A stretch of 64,000 nucleotides of DNA from DATGZX01 sp035296965 (lineage in GTDB: Bacteria > Planctomycetota > Planctomycetia > Gemmatales > Gemmataceae), in contig DATGZX010000425.1 of the NCBI GenBank assembly GCA_035296965.1, positions 18,416-82,415 on the forward strand, in the 5' to 3' direction. The position numbers and the translations under genes were made by a program. The notes beneath the pieces are model-generated. The model was given only the letters and a program-made list of their open reading frames with translations. It did not search any database and was not told the origin of the DNA. Within the stretch, counting starts at the first letter, position 1; each line of letters begins with the position of its first letter. Below are positions 29,405 to 38,729 of this stretch, piece by piece.

Positions 29405-29467
29405 GGCAGTCTTGGCTGTTGGAATTTCAGCCAACATGAGCGCCATTTTCGAACAACACCATTCATA

Positions 29468-30163
29468 ATGGAACAGCCGGCGAAGGCCCCTAAGGCCTCC
29501 TTGCCCTCGGTAAATTCTGCTAAGATTCAATCGCAGGTCGCGAATAATTCCTTTAGAGAAGGGCTGAGCTGTCCGAAGATGCCTGTTGGGGTCCAAGAAG
29601 CAACCGGACTGGAGGATTTGGTTCGCGGAAAGCTAAATCGTTCTGCAACACCGCCAAGGAAGGAACACCACCCTCTGGAGCGAAGCGGTCCGTGGGCCGT
29701 TCAGCCAATCCTTGGACGCTTTGGCCCTTTGATGGTGAGGGTTTTAAGCATGCTCGCCAACATTGGCTCGTTACACGCCGGAAAGCTGATCCTTTTCGCC
29801 TCGCTGAGCGCTGTAGATTTGTACCTGACGAACCACCTTCTTCAGCAGAGCGGCGGTTGTGTTTACGAAAGCAACCCTATCGCAAGTGCCTGGCTTGCCA
29901 GCTACGGTTGGCCGGGACTGATCGCGTTTAAGGCGGTCTCGATGTTCCTGGTCATCACCGCTTGCTCTTTCATCTCGATATCGCGGCCGCGCATGGGCGG
30001 GATGGTTTTATCATTCGCCTGCACGGCGCTCGCCGCCGTCGTCATTTATAGTTTTTCGCTCGCGGGCAGTTCACTGCTAGGCCACCCTGGCAACAAACAG
30101 GCAGTTCATTCCAAAGCCGAACAACTGGCCTATGACGAGGCAGATCCCGAAGTAACTCCGTGA
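29468..30163 (+). CDS. Small membrane protein, DUF5658-like, paralogue B
   Basis: Up to 231 residues. The C-terminal half repeats the membrane core of paralogue A: LFASLSAVDLYLTNHLL, then ESNPIASAWLASYGWPGL, then two more helices. The first 88 residues are polar and unlike paralogue A, and the tail after the last helix is short. The true start may be ATG 29732 or 29750, which would give only the membrane core; the frame from ATG 29468 is the longest. It lies 63 bp after paralogue A and converges with the HEWGTF gene. No function known. Confidence 0.6.
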   Translation: MEQPAKAPKASLPSVNSAKIQSQVANNSFREGLSCPKMPVGVQEATGLEDLVRGKLNRSATPPRKEHHPLERSGPWAVQPILGRFGPLMVRVLSMLANIGSLHAGKLILFASLSAVDLYLTNHLLQQSGGCVYESNPIASAWLASYGWPGLIAFKAVSMFLVITACSFISISRPRMGGMVLSFACTALAAVVIYSFSLAGSSLLGHPGNKQAVHSKAEQLAYDEADPEVTP

Positions 30164-30184
30164 ATCTACTCGCATGTCCGTTGT

Positions 30185-31498
30185 TCAGTTTCCCGCGGCG
30201 ATCTTGCCCAGGAGTACCTGGGCTCGTGCCCGGACCTCCGGGTCCTTTGTCATTTCGAGGACCCGGTGCAGGCACGGCTCACCGATTCGCCCCAGCCGAG
30301 CCAAGCCGGCGGTAGCCGCCTCGCGTGTGGCGAATTCGCTTGCACCCAGATCTATGACCAACTGCTCGAGCCGCCGCTCCTGGGCTGGCGTGAGGACTTC
30401 GACGCGCCCCACCATGACGCGGACGAGACTGTCCGGCGCGGGCGTGACCTGAATGGGGATGATGCCGTCTACCATCGAGCGCGGGAGCGTGTAAATCACA
30501 CGCAAACCTGCCGTGCGGAAGTAACTCTTCTCCCAGGTGTTTACCATTGCCTGGGCTTCCTTGGCATAGAGACCCGCTGCCACCAGCGCGTCGGCGACTC
30601 GGCTCTTCACCTGCACGACGCCTTCTTGCAAAGGCAACGGATGTGATAGGAGCGAGCCGACGGCAACGTCCCGCCGGGCGCGGGTAGCCAGATCGTCCAG
30701 CGCTGCGAATCGAATGTTTTGTCCCTCGACCGAGACGGCGAACAGCCCGTGCAACGGTTGTGAGTCGTTATTCTGCAGCACGAGGTGCACACCATCCTGA
30801 GCGCTCTCGGTAGAGCGAATCGCGAGCGGCAGCGTGAACGTGCCGAGACCGCGGTAGAAGAGAAACTTCTCGAACTGATCTTGCACAAGCTGCTCTCGCA
30901 CAACCGCCTTTGGGTTAACGGAGCGTACCCGGACCAGGGCCGAATCGGTTTGGCGCGCAAAGCGCCAGATCTGCTCAGGGCCGACCGGCGGCGGCGTGAG
31001 CCCTGCGGCCTCTTTCTTGCTTGGGGGAGCAGTGCTCGACGGGGTCAGGTGCACGACGGTCCAATCCAAGAAGCTACCTGCCGGCGACCCCTTCCAATTG
31101 AGGTCTGGGCCAAAATTTCGGACGGCTGGAAACCAGTCGGTCAAAACTCCCTTGGGCATATCCACGCGCACCGCAACATCACGGGGTTGGTCGGTATAGA
31201 AATAGGTGACCGGAGTCTCCATCTTCTGGCTCATCATCGACCGCTGCCAGGCTTGAATGCCGCGCTCTTCGACAAACAAAGGCAGGACCTCGTCCGAATC
31301 GACCATCCCTCCAAGGGCTTCGCCGTTCGACCCCTGCACGGAGAGGAAAGTCCCCCACTCGTGGACAATCAACGGGTGCTTGGTCTGCGCCGATCTTTCG
31401 CCGGGTTTCTGTCCATAACACCATCCCGCCGTCAACGTTAGACTGAGACCTAGACAGGCGCCAAGCACCTTCCACCAACGCGGATTCAGTGTTTGCAT
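30185..31498 (-). CDS. Secreted HEWGTF-type protein with HEAT-like C-terminus
   Basis: A 437-residue protein with a signal peptide (to about residue 29, ending WCYGQ). LIVHEWGTFLSVQG at about 43-56 is the hallmark of a family of exported proteins of unknown function seen in planctomycetes and related phyla. A short helical repeat near the C-terminus (about 375-435, ATREAATAGLARLG and RARAQVLLGKI) resembles HEAT-like repeats common in planctomycete proteins. ATG 31498 has GGAAAGGGG upstream. No catalytic motif identified. It converges with paralogue B. Confidence 0.7.
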   Translation of the reverse strand: MQTLNPRWWKVLGACLGLSLTLTAGWCYGQKPGERSAQTKHPLIVHEWGTFLSVQGSNGEALGGMVDSDEVLPLFVEERGIQAWQRSMMSQKMETPVTYFYTDQPRDVAVRVDMPKGVLTDWFPAVRNFGPDLNWKGSPAGSFLDWTVVHLTPSSTAPPSKKEAAGLTPPPVGPEQIWRFARQTDSALVRVRSVNPKAVVREQLVQDQFEKFLFYRGLGTFTLPLAIRSTESAQDGVHLVLQNNDSQPLHGLFAVSVEGQNIRFAALDDLATRARRDVAVGSLLSHPLPLQEGVVQVKSRVADALVAAGLYAKEAQAMVNTWEKSYFRTAGLRVIYTLPRSMVDGIIPIQVTPAPDSLVRVMVGRVEVLTPAQERRLEQLVIDLGASEFATREAATAGLARLGRIGEPCLHRVLEMTKDPEVRARAQVLLGKIAAGN

Positions 31499-31841
31499 GG
31501 TTGGGCCCCTTTCCAGAAAGACGAAGACAAGAAGGAATCGCCTACCTTGGAGTAGGAGATGAATCGATAGTTAATAGCCATGATTTGGATTCGCTTGGAG
31601 CGCGTCTCATCTCAAGTCTTTCTCAGGCACAAGTCCTTCGATCGGGCATCGACGGACATGAGCCGTTGAGCTACCACCTTGGTTAGATTCATTTCCTTGC
31701 TTGACAGAGCCCGCGCGGTCGCACAGACTGACAGCCTCCTGATGGCAGGAAGACCTTTGGAACGCCGCTTGCCGACACAGCAGCAATCGCGCTGAGGCTG
31801 CCGGTACAGATCGGTAAAGAGTAGACATGGAGGAATCATCC
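31499..31841. other. Divergent intergenic region
   Basis: About 340 bp between the HEWGTF gene (leftward) and the DinB-like gene (rightward), expected to hold both promoters. No clear consensus promoter, repeat or gene was seen. Confidence 0.35.
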
Positions 31842-32330
31842 ATGCAGTTTGAACTAGAATTACGTCTTTATGGGTTTACGCTGCAGCTTTGCCGCATGCT
31901 GGCCGCTGATCTTGATGACGCAAAGTTGACGATTCAGCTCACGCCCCAGGCGAACCACCCGGCCTGGATCTTGGGCCATCTGGCAGTGGCAACTGATTAT
32001 GCCTTGCAGACTATGGGACAGCGAAGGGTTTGCTCGAAAGAATGGCACGAGAAGTTCGGCATCAGGTCCAAACCGTGTTCGGAGCGCAGCAATTACCCGA
32101 CCAAGGATGAACTCTTGAGCGCCGTCGAGAGGGGTCATGAACTCGTCACGAATGCCCTAAAGGATGTGTCACCAGAAAGATTCAGCGCGCCGAACCCCGT
32201 TGATTTCCTGGAGAAACCGCTGCCAACCGTGGGAGATCTGCTGGCCCACCTGATGACGACTCACGTCGCCTTCCACCTTGGGCAGTTAAGCATGTGGCGG
32301 CGCCAGATGGGCTTTGCACCGATCGTGTGA
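31842..32330 (+). CDS. DinB-family four-helix protein
   Basis: A 162-residue protein. HPAWILGHLAVA near residue 45 and HVAFHLGQLSMWRR near the C-terminus give the His ligands of the DinB/YfiT metal-binding four-helix-bundle family. Members include thiol-dependent enzymes and proteins of unknown role. ATG 31842 is preceded by GGAGGA at 8 nt, better placed than for the ATG five codons upstream. It is a lone gene, divergent from the HEWGTF gene. Specific function unknown. Confidence 0.8.
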   Translation: MQFELELRLYGFTLQLCRMLAADLDDAKLTIQLTPQANHPAWILGHLAVATDYALQTMGQRRVCSKEWHEKFGIRSKPCSERSNYPTKDELLSAVERGHELVTNALKDVSPERFSAPNPVDFLEKPLPTVGDLLAHLMTTHVAFHLGQLSMWRRQMGFAPIV

Positions 32331-32453
32331 AGCTTGCTGGTCTCCACGGCGCTGTTCATTCGATGGTTCCGTCCAATCGAACGGGCTGGATGAACCGGCA
32401 AACGATTCGCAGAAGCGCGTGCCCGCTCTTGCTGAAGTGAAATGGGCCAACGA

Positions 32454-33062
32454 TCACTGGGGCCGTTTCATCTCGAAGAGGTCGCTGGTTCGCGCGTAAT
32501 AATCTCCTCCCAGCCTGGCGATGGTTCGCAATTTGCGTGGATCGACATGCCCCCTCTCGTCGAGCACTCGTTCCTCGATGTGGATGGCGAGGATTTCGCC
32601 GATTACCAGGTTCCCGGCCAGCGGCCCCTGACCCACCGTTACGATCTGGATGAGCTTGCACTCCAGATGCACGGGCGATTGGGCTACGCGGGGCGGCTTC
32701 ACTTTCACGGAAGGCAGCAAGGTCAAGCCGGCATAGGTCACCTCGCTTTCTCCGTAGGGAAGCTCTTTCGACGATAGGTTTATCTGCTCGGCGAGTGCTT
32801 CAACCGCTGCGTTTAGCACGAATTCGCCGGTCGCCTCAACGTTCCGCAAAGTATCCTTCTTGCTGCCGTCACGGCGCAGGACGGGAGAGAAGACGACTGC
32901 GGGTGGATTCGCCCCGAAAGCGTTGTAGAAACTGAAGGGAGCCAGATTGACCCGGCCTGCAATGTCGACGCTCGTGACCCAGGCAATAGGTCTTGGAGTG
33001 ACCACCTCGACAAGCGTGCGATAAACTTCCAAAATGTTGGCCCGAGCTACGTCAATGAACAA
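32454..33062 (-). CDS. Flavin reductase-like FMN-binding split-barrel protein
   Basis: A 202-residue protein starting at TTG 33062. VVTPRPIAWVTSVD, LAPFSFYNAFGANPP and FVLNAAVEALAEQINLSS are typical of the flavin reductase-like split-barrel family, which binds FMN and often reduces flavin with NAD(P)H for a partner oxygenase. It is the last gene of the long leftward catabolic cluster, 36 bp after the E2 gene. Because the cluster has no PaaE reductase, this protein is one candidate electron supplier, but it lacks the iron-sulfur domain of PaaE. Family call firm; role inferred. Confidence 0.85.
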   Translation of the reverse strand: MFIDVARANILEVYRTLVEVVTPRPIAWVTSVDIAGRVNLAPFSFYNAFGANPPAVVFSPVLRRDGSKKDTLRNVEATGEFVLNAAVEALAEQINLSSKELPYGESEVTYAGLTLLPSVKVKPPRVAQSPVHLECKLIQIVTVGQGPLAGNLVIGEILAIHIEERVLDERGHVDPRKLRTIARLGGDYYARTSDLFEMKRPQ

Positions 33063-33098
33063 AGTGCAAGATCCTGTTGCTGGGGGACGACCTGGGGG

Positions 33099-34268
33099 CT
33101 ACCCTGGCCAGTCGGCCAGGACCTGGGCAAACTTGGTGAGGAATGTATTGGCCTGGAAGCCGTCTAGCGCCCGATGATCGATGGTCAGTGTGGCGTAGGC
33201 CATGGGTTTGATCTGCAGCGTCTCCTTGCCGCCATCATCGACGACCACGACGCGCTTCTCAATTTTACCAATTCCCAAAATGGCCGATTGCGGCTGATTG
33301 ATAATGGGCGTAGCAATGAGACTGCCGCTGACGCCATGATTGGTGATGGTGAACGTGCCGTTGCGGAGTTCATTGGGCTGGAGTTTGCCCCTTCGCGCCC
33401 GCGCCGTGAGGTCCTGGAGGCGATCGGCAATGCCGGCCAGATCCAGTAACTGTGCCTGGCAGATCACGGGAACCAGCAGTCCTCCCTCGACGGCGCTGGC
33501 AATGCCGATATTGCAATCCGAGTAAACCTCCAGAGCATCTTCATGCCAGCGGCTATTGACCTCGGGGACAGCTTGCACTGCTTGGACCGCAGCGGCCACA
33601 AAGTAAGCGGAGTAAGTCAGCTTTACGCCATTCCGTTCGTATTCGGGCTGGTTCTTACGCCGGTGAACGACGACCGTGGAGAGATCGACTTCGAAAACAG
33701 CCGTCACATGGGGAGCAGTCTTGAGCATACTCTCCACCATGTGCTGGGCGATGCGCCGCCGCATAGGGCTGTGAGGAATCTTTTTGCCTGTCAAGCGGTA
33801 CTGGCCGGCACTTTCTGCCGGCTGTTTCAAGTGACCCTGCACATCCTCATACGTGATACGGCCGCCGCGGCCGGTCCCTTTGATTTTGGAGACATCCACG
33901 CCATGCTCGCGCACAAGCCGGCGAACGGCCGGGCTCAACCCGTCGCCTTGATTTGCAGCGCCGTCGGCCGGTTTTTGTGCTTGTGCAGGAGTTTTCTCCG
34001 CCTCTCCGACGGTTTGTTTGGTGGCTCCCGCTTCGATGCGGCCAAGAATGTCTCCCGGCCGAATCGGCGCATTGGCAGGTTTGAAAATCTCCCGCAAGAC
34101 ACCGGTAGCAGGCGCAGGCACTTCGACGATCGCTTTGTCCGTGTTGATCTCTAGGAGAGGCTCGTGTTGGCGGACGTGTTCGCCGGGCTGCCGTAGCCAT
34201 CGTTCGACAACGGATTCTGTACCCTCCTGCTGCACATCGGCAAGGGTGATATCGACGATGACTGGCAT
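33099..34268 (-). CDS. 2-Oxo-acid dehydrogenase E2 (dihydrolipoyl acyltransferase)
   Basis: A 389-residue protein. One lipoyl domain (1-80) carries the lipoylated lysine in EINTDKAIVEVPAP. The peripheral-subunit binding domain (about 112-148) contains SPAVRRLVREHGVDV and GTGRGGRITYEDV. The catalytic domain (about 165-389) ends with the active-site IDHRALDG. It transfers acyl groups to CoA in pyruvate, 2-oxoglutarate or branched-chain 2-oxo-acid complexes. Pairing with a fused E1 of branched-chain type suggests a branched-chain or aryl 2-oxo-acid substrate. It is 11 bp after E1. No E3 (dihydrolipoyl dehydrogenase) lies in the window. Confidence 0.93.
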   Translation of the reverse strand: MPVIVDITLADVQQEGTESVVERWLRQPGEHVRQHEPLLEINTDKAIVEVPAPATGVLREIFKPANAPIRPGDILGRIEAGATKQTVGEAEKTPAQAQKPADGAANQGDGLSPAVRRLVREHGVDVSKIKGTGRGGRITYEDVQGHLKQPAESAGQYRLTGKKIPHSPMRRRIAQHMVESMLKTAPHVTAVFEVDLSTVVVHRRKNQPEYERNGVKLTYSAYFVAAAVQAVQAVPEVNSRWHEDALEVYSDCNIGIASAVEGGLLVPVICQAQLLDLAGIADRLQDLTARARRGKLQPNELRNGTFTITNHGVSGSLIATPIINQPQSAILGIGKIEKRVVVVDDGGKETLQIKPMAYATLTIDHRALDGFQANTFLTKFAQVLADWPG

Positions 34269-34279
34269 GACTGCCTTGC

Positions 34280-36376
34280 TCAGAATTCCATGAGTTCCCG
34301 AATCTTCGCTGCGATCTTTTCCACGCCAGGTATCGTGGCGTTCATCAGCTCGACATTATAGGCGACCGGAATGTCCGGCGTGGCGATGCGCTCGATGGGT
34401 GCATCCAGGCTGAGGAACGCTTCGTGTGCCACAGTTGCGGCAATCTCCGCGCCGAAACCCGCGGTCAGCGTATCTTCATGCACGATCAAGCACCGCCTCG
34501 TTTTCCGCACCGACGCGAGCACCGCCTCCTTGTCCCACGGGCAGAGGGTCCGCAAGTCGATGATGTCGGCCGCTGTCCCCACCTGCTCGGCAGCAAGCTC
34601 GCAGCGCTGGATCATGGCCCCCCAGGTCACGATCGTGAGCGCGTCGCCTTGCCGAATCAGCTTTGCCCTGCCGAACGGAAGAAGGTACTGGTCGCCCGGA
34701 TATGGCCTGCGTGCCCAGGAATTGTCGAGCAAATTACGGTGCTCGAAAAAAATCGTGGGATTATTGCTGCGCATGGCCGTCCGCAATAGTCCTACCGCGT
34801 CCTCGGCGTTGGATGGAAATGCAACCTGCCAACCGAGGGCATGCAGCCATTGGACCTCATTGCACACGCTATGCCAGGGGTCGCCGCATTTTGCGAAGCC
34901 CCCGGGCAGGCGGACGACGATGGGGGCAGCGAAGCGGTTGGCCGTGCGCCAGCGGATCGTGCCGCAATTGCTCAATTGTTCGGTGCATGCGTCGGCGTAT
35001 TTGCGAAATTGGATCTCGGCGACCGGCATCAATCCCGCCAGTGCCAGGCCGACCGCCCGGCCGACGATCCCTTCCTCCGAAAGGCTGGTATCAAATACGC
35101 GAGCCTCGCCGAACGTGTCGTGCAGGCCCATCGTTGCTCCGTGCACGCCTCCCTTCGGTCCCACGTCTTCGCCGAAGACCAGTACCTTGGGATTGGTTCG
35201 CAGCTCCACCTCGAGCGTCCGCCGGATCGCGGTCAGCATGTTGATCCTGGTCGGTTCCGGCTGGCAGATGTCCGTCGCGCTCGGAAACACATGACCTTCG
35301 ACGGCAAGCCCGCCGACACGTTGCAAGGCCCGTGAGCCATCCGGATTCGTTCCTTCGAACACGTAACGGGTGATTGAGTTCGCGTCGGGCGCCGGACGAT
35401 CCAGCGCGGCCTGCAGTCCGGATTCCACCTCTTGCTGGACGGTGCGTTCCACCTCTTGCCATTCTCGCTCCGAAAGGAGAGCGGGTACGACGTACTGGTA
35501 GAGCTTGCCCAGGGGATCGCGCGTTTTCTCTTCCTCTATGAATTCAGGGCTCTTGTAAGTTTGCGTGTCCTGTCCCGAATGACCCGACAAGCGCGGCACG
35601 GCCAGCCGGATGAGAGCCGGGCCCTTACCCGAGCGTGCGAAGCGAACGGCGTTATCGAGCAATTCACAAGCCTGAGCCGGCTCTGTACCGTCCCCATCGA
35701 GAACGTGGAGATCCGTAAAGGATGCTAGGTTCTTGGCGATATCGCCACCCGGCGTCTGCCGGTCGCCCGGGACCGAGAGCGAGTAGCCGTTGTCCTCGAT
35801 GCAAAAAAGGAGCGGCAGCCGAAGTGTGGTGGCAATCGTCAGCGCCGACCAGAAGCCGTTGGTCGCCACCGAGCCCTCGCCGCCCAGCGCTACGGCAATG
35901 GCCCCTTCATAGCTGTGCTCCTTGAGGATCTCCCGGCGATACACCAGCGCCTGGGCCCAGCCTGCACATGGAGTGAACTGCGAACCAACTTCCCCCGCCA
36001 TCGGCAATACGGTCGCTCGTCCCTGGGAAGGTAGATTGCACACGGCGCCGATATCGCGGCCGTCGCTGAAAGAACCGGACCTGGCCAGCGATGCGGCAAG
36101 GCTATCCTCGATCGACAGGCCCTGCGTCAGAAGGAAAGGCCGGCAGCGATAATAGGCACCGACGCCGTCATGCGGATGGGTCAGCAATGCGCCCAGTAGG
36201 ATTTGACTGAGGTCGTGACCCCGCGCCGAAAACTGGTAGTTGATCTTCTTCTGCGGATAAAGCTTCGCCTCTTCCAGGTCGTCCAGCGCCCGTGAAGTCA
36301 GCAGCCATTTGACAATCTGGCGCCAATCGACATGTGTGTTCACCTTACCCGATTCGGCAACTACGCTCGTCTTCAT
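34280..36376 (-). CDS. 2-Oxo-acid dehydrogenase E1, fused alpha and beta subunits
   Basis: A 698-residue thiamine-diphosphate enzyme. The alpha part (about 15-340) has the ThDP motif ALGGEGSVATNGFW to CIEDNGYSL. The beta part (about 375-698) has VLVFGEDVGPKGGVHG, FDTSLSEEGIVGRAVGLAL and VHEDTLTAGFGAEIA. Such fused alpha-beta E1 proteins resemble branched-chain 2-oxo-acid dehydrogenases and decarboxylate the 2-oxo acid, passing the acyl group to the lipoyl E2. ATG 36376 lies 25 bp after paaN. Position inside a phenylacetate cluster suggests it may feed it with aryl- or branched-chain acyl-CoA (for example from phenylpyruvate); that is inference. Confidence 0.92.
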   Translation of the reverse strand: MKTSVVAESGKVNTHVDWRQIVKWLLTSRALDDLEEAKLYPQKKINYQFSARGHDLSQILLGALLTHPHDGVGAYYRCRPFLLTQGLSIEDSLAASLARSGSFSDGRDIGAVCNLPSQGRATVLPMAGEVGSQFTPCAGWAQALVYRREILKEHSYEGAIAVALGGEGSVATNGFWSALTIATTLRLPLLFCIEDNGYSLSVPGDRQTPGGDIAKNLASFTDLHVLDGDGTEPAQACELLDNAVRFARSGKGPALIRLAVPRLSGHSGQDTQTYKSPEFIEEEKTRDPLGKLYQYVVPALLSEREWQEVERTVQQEVESGLQAALDRPAPDANSITRYVFEGTNPDGSRALQRVGGLAVEGHVFPSATDICQPEPTRINMLTAIRRTLEVELRTNPKVLVFGEDVGPKGGVHGATMGLHDTFGEARVFDTSLSEEGIVGRAVGLALAGLMPVAEIQFRKYADACTEQLSNCGTIRWRTANRFAAPIVVRLPGGFAKCGDPWHSVCNEVQWLHALGWQVAFPSNAEDAVGLLRTAMRSNNPTIFFEHRNLLDNSWARRPYPGDQYLLPFGRAKLIRQGDALTIVTWGAMIQRCELAAEQVGTAADIIDLRTLCPWDKEAVLASVRKTRRCLIVHEDTLTAGFGAEIAATVAHEAFLSLDAPIERIATPDIPVAYNVELMNATIPGVEKIAAKIRELMEF

Positions 36377-36401
36377 TAGGCTTTCCGCTCAAAGCTATCT
36401 T

Positions 36402-38090
36402 CTATTTTGTAGCAGCAGCCGGGGCCGGACCAGGAACGCGACTCTGCACAACCCGAAAGCGGTTCGCCACGAAGGCGGCATCCGTGAGCGTCGCATTGCC
36501 CGCGGGATTGGCACCGGAAACGTGAAAATCGCTGAAGGCGGCAGACTGGTTGACGTAGATATCGCCGACCAGGTTACACGAAACCGCTGCCCCCGCACCC
36601 GTGAGCCGTTCTTCGGCATTGGCCAGCACCTTTGGATCTGTCGAATAGAGCGCACAGGTGATGGCTCCCTTTTCCCGCGCGGCCCGGGCTGCCCGGGCGA
36701 TGCCGTCTTCCGTGCTCTCCGTCGCTACGAGGTACACGATGGGGCCAAACATTTCGCGCTGATAAACAGACTCCTGGTCCGCGCGAACCTTAATCAGCAC
36801 AGGCGTGCGCACGCGCGCCTCGGGGAAGAGAGGGTGCGCGATCGCTTTCGAAGCAAGCACGACTTCCCCACCCTCTGCCGGTGCCCTTTCTATTCGTTTG
36901 ATGGTCGCATCGTTTTGTATGGCACCCAAAATCTCCAGCGCGCGTTCATTATCACCCAGCAGCTTATCCACGCCTGTCGCAAGGCTCTTGGCGAATTCAT
37001 CGAAGCTGACGCGCTGGCCGCCGGCCATGATGCCATTCTTGGGAACGTAAATGTTTTGCGAGGTCGTGCACATCTGACCGGAGTAGAGGCTGATCGTGAA
37101 CGCAAGGTTGCGCACCACGGCTTTGAGATCGTCTACGCTGTCGACGATGACCGGATTGACCCCCGCCTTCTCCGTAAAGACGACTGCTTGTCGTGCATTG
37201 GCCTCGATCCATTCCCCGAACGTGGAACTGCCGGTGAAATCGACGATGCACACATCCGGATTTGTGACCAACTGCTTGGTGATTGGCTCCTCCTTGGTAT
37301 CGGCCGCGAGCGTGACGATATTGGGGTCGAAGCCGGCTTCGCGGAGCACGTCGCGGGCGATGGCGACGGTCAAGGCCAGCGGCAGGATCGCGCCCGGATG
37401 CGGTTTGACAATCACGGCGTTTCCGGTGGCGAGGTCGGCAAAAATCGCGGGATAAGAATTCCACGTGGGAAAGGTCGACACGCCGACGACCACTCCGATT
37501 CCACGCGGCAGGATGCGATACTTCTTTTCCAACTTGATCGAATCGCCCTTGCCTGGCTTTTCCCAGGTCACTTTCTCGGGGATCCGTTTCATTTCCTCGT
37601 AGGCATAGGCAACGGCCTCCAGTCCTCGGTCCTGTGCATGCGGCCCGCCCGCCTGGAAGGCCATCATGAACGCCTGGCCTGTCGTGTGCATCACTGCATA
37701 GCTCATCTCGAAGCTGCGCTTGTTGAGCCGGGCCAGAATCTCCAGGCAGATGCCCACGCGCGTGTCGATGTCCGCAATGCTCCAGGCTGGGCTGGCAGCC
37801 TTGGCAGCCTTTAGCAAAACATTGAGGTCCGGCTTGGGGTAGCTGATGCCCAGGGGCTTGCCATAGGGGGACACCTCGCCGCCAACGCGGCCGATGGTTC
37901 CTGGTTGTTCCAGCGGGAACGGCTTATTGAGCTGAGCTTCAAAAGCGGCCTGGCCGTCAGCCTTGGCAGTTTCTCCGTAAACCTTGCCGCTGGGGATCTC
38001 CGGATAGGCGCTCCAATACGTGCGTGAGCGGATTGCGGAAAGGGCGCCGTTCAAGACCTTCTGATGACGTTCAAAGAAGGGATGGCTCAC
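36402..38090 (-). CDS. paaN: Phenylacetic acid degradation aldehyde dehydrogenase PaaN
   Basis: A 562-residue aldehyde dehydrogenase-fold protein of the PaaN group. Features include GVVVGVSTFPTWNSYPAIFADL (cofactor region, about 205-225), FTGSSTFGEWIEANA, and the catalytic cysteine in SGQMCTTSQNIYVP. It should oxidise the semialdehyde made when the oxepin-CoA ring is opened. It lacks the hydratase domain of E. coli PaaZ, so ring hydrolysis must be done by another protein, maybe one of the cluster's enoyl-CoA hydratases. The start is GTG 38090 with AAGGAGAG upstream. It lies 126 bp after paaD. Confidence 0.9.
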   Translation of the reverse strand: MSHPFFERHQKVLNGALSAIRSRTYWSAYPEIPSGKVYGETAKADGQAAFEAQLNKPFPLEQPGTIGRVGGEVSPYGKPLGISYPKPDLNVLLKAAKAASPAWSIADIDTRVGICLEILARLNKRSFEMSYAVMHTTGQAFMMAFQAGGPHAQDRGLEAVAYAYEEMKRIPEKVTWEKPGKGDSIKLEKKYRILPRGIGVVVGVSTFPTWNSYPAIFADLATGNAVIVKPHPGAILPLALTVAIARDVLREAGFDPNIVTLAADTKEEPITKQLVTNPDVCIVDFTGSSTFGEWIEANARQAVVFTEKAGVNPVIVDSVDDLKAVVRNLAFTISLYSGQMCTTSQNIYVPKNGIMAGGQRVSFDEFAKSLATGVDKLLGDNERALEILGAIQNDATIKRIERAPAEGGEVVLASKAIAHPLFPEARVRTPVLIKVRADQESVYQREMFGPIVYLVATESTEDGIARAARAAREKGAITCALYSTDPKVLANAEERLTGAGAAVSCNLVGDIYVNQSAAFSDFHVSGANPAGNATLTDAAFVANRFRVVQSRVPGPAPAAATK

Positions 38091-38216
38091 GGAATGGCTC
38101 TCCTTGCTGTAGTGCCGGTACTCTGGAATTGCGAGAATCCGTTGCCTTTAACCGAGCATCTTCGACTTTATATAGCCCGTCTTGCCGGCTTGCAAGCAGG
38201 GCAATGATCGAGGGCC

Positions 38217-38729
38217 TCAATCGAAAAGCACGGGAACCGGAATTCGCTTCAAGTGCTCGAACGGATTCCTACAAGACTCGCAGTAGTAAATCATCCGGCA
38301 GCGCGTCGGGCCGAAAGAGCTTTCCAGATGCACCTGTGAGCTACCGCAAAACGGGCACTGGGGCGTCTGCGTTTCCGGCTCGCAGTGGTCTCGCCGCTGG
38401 GGCACCGTCACGCCGAATTCTCTCAGCGATTCTCGACCGGCCGGGCTGATGCGGTCGACGGTCCAGGGCGGATCGAAGCGAAAATGGACATCGATTTCCG
38501 TGACGCCGGGCATGGCCCCGAGACGTTTGCGCACGTCATTCTCGATCCACGGCAAAGCCGGACAGCCGACGAAGGTGGGCAGGATCTCGACCACTACTCG
38601 GCTGCCGCTCGCATCTGCACCGGGCTCGATCCGCACTGCGTCCACGATCCCCAGGTCGACGATGTTGATCGGCATCTCCGGATCATTGACTGTTCGCAGA
38701 GCCTCCAGCACTGTTTCTTGGCTCACCAT
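38217..38729 (-). CDS. paaD: Phenylacetyl-CoA epoxidase maturation protein PaaD
   Basis: A 170-residue protein. The N-terminal MIP18/DUF59 domain (about 5-95) contains VNDPEMPINIVDLGIV and PTFVGCPALPW. The C-terminus has two cysteine pairs, CPFCGS and CESC, likely a zinc or iron-sulfur site. PaaD is needed for the epoxidase, probably for iron-sulfur assembly of the reductase or complex. Its ATG 38729 overlaps the stop of paaC by 7 bp, indicating translational coupling. Confidence 0.93.
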   Translation of the reverse strand: MVSQETVLEALRTVNDPEMPINIVDLGIVDAVRIEPGADASGSRVVVEILPTFVGCPALPWIENDVRKRLGAMPGVTEIDVHFRFDPPWTVDRISPAGRESLREFGVTVPQRRDHCEPETQTPQCPFCGSSQVHLESSFGPTRCRMIYYCESCRNPFEHLKRIPVPVLFD

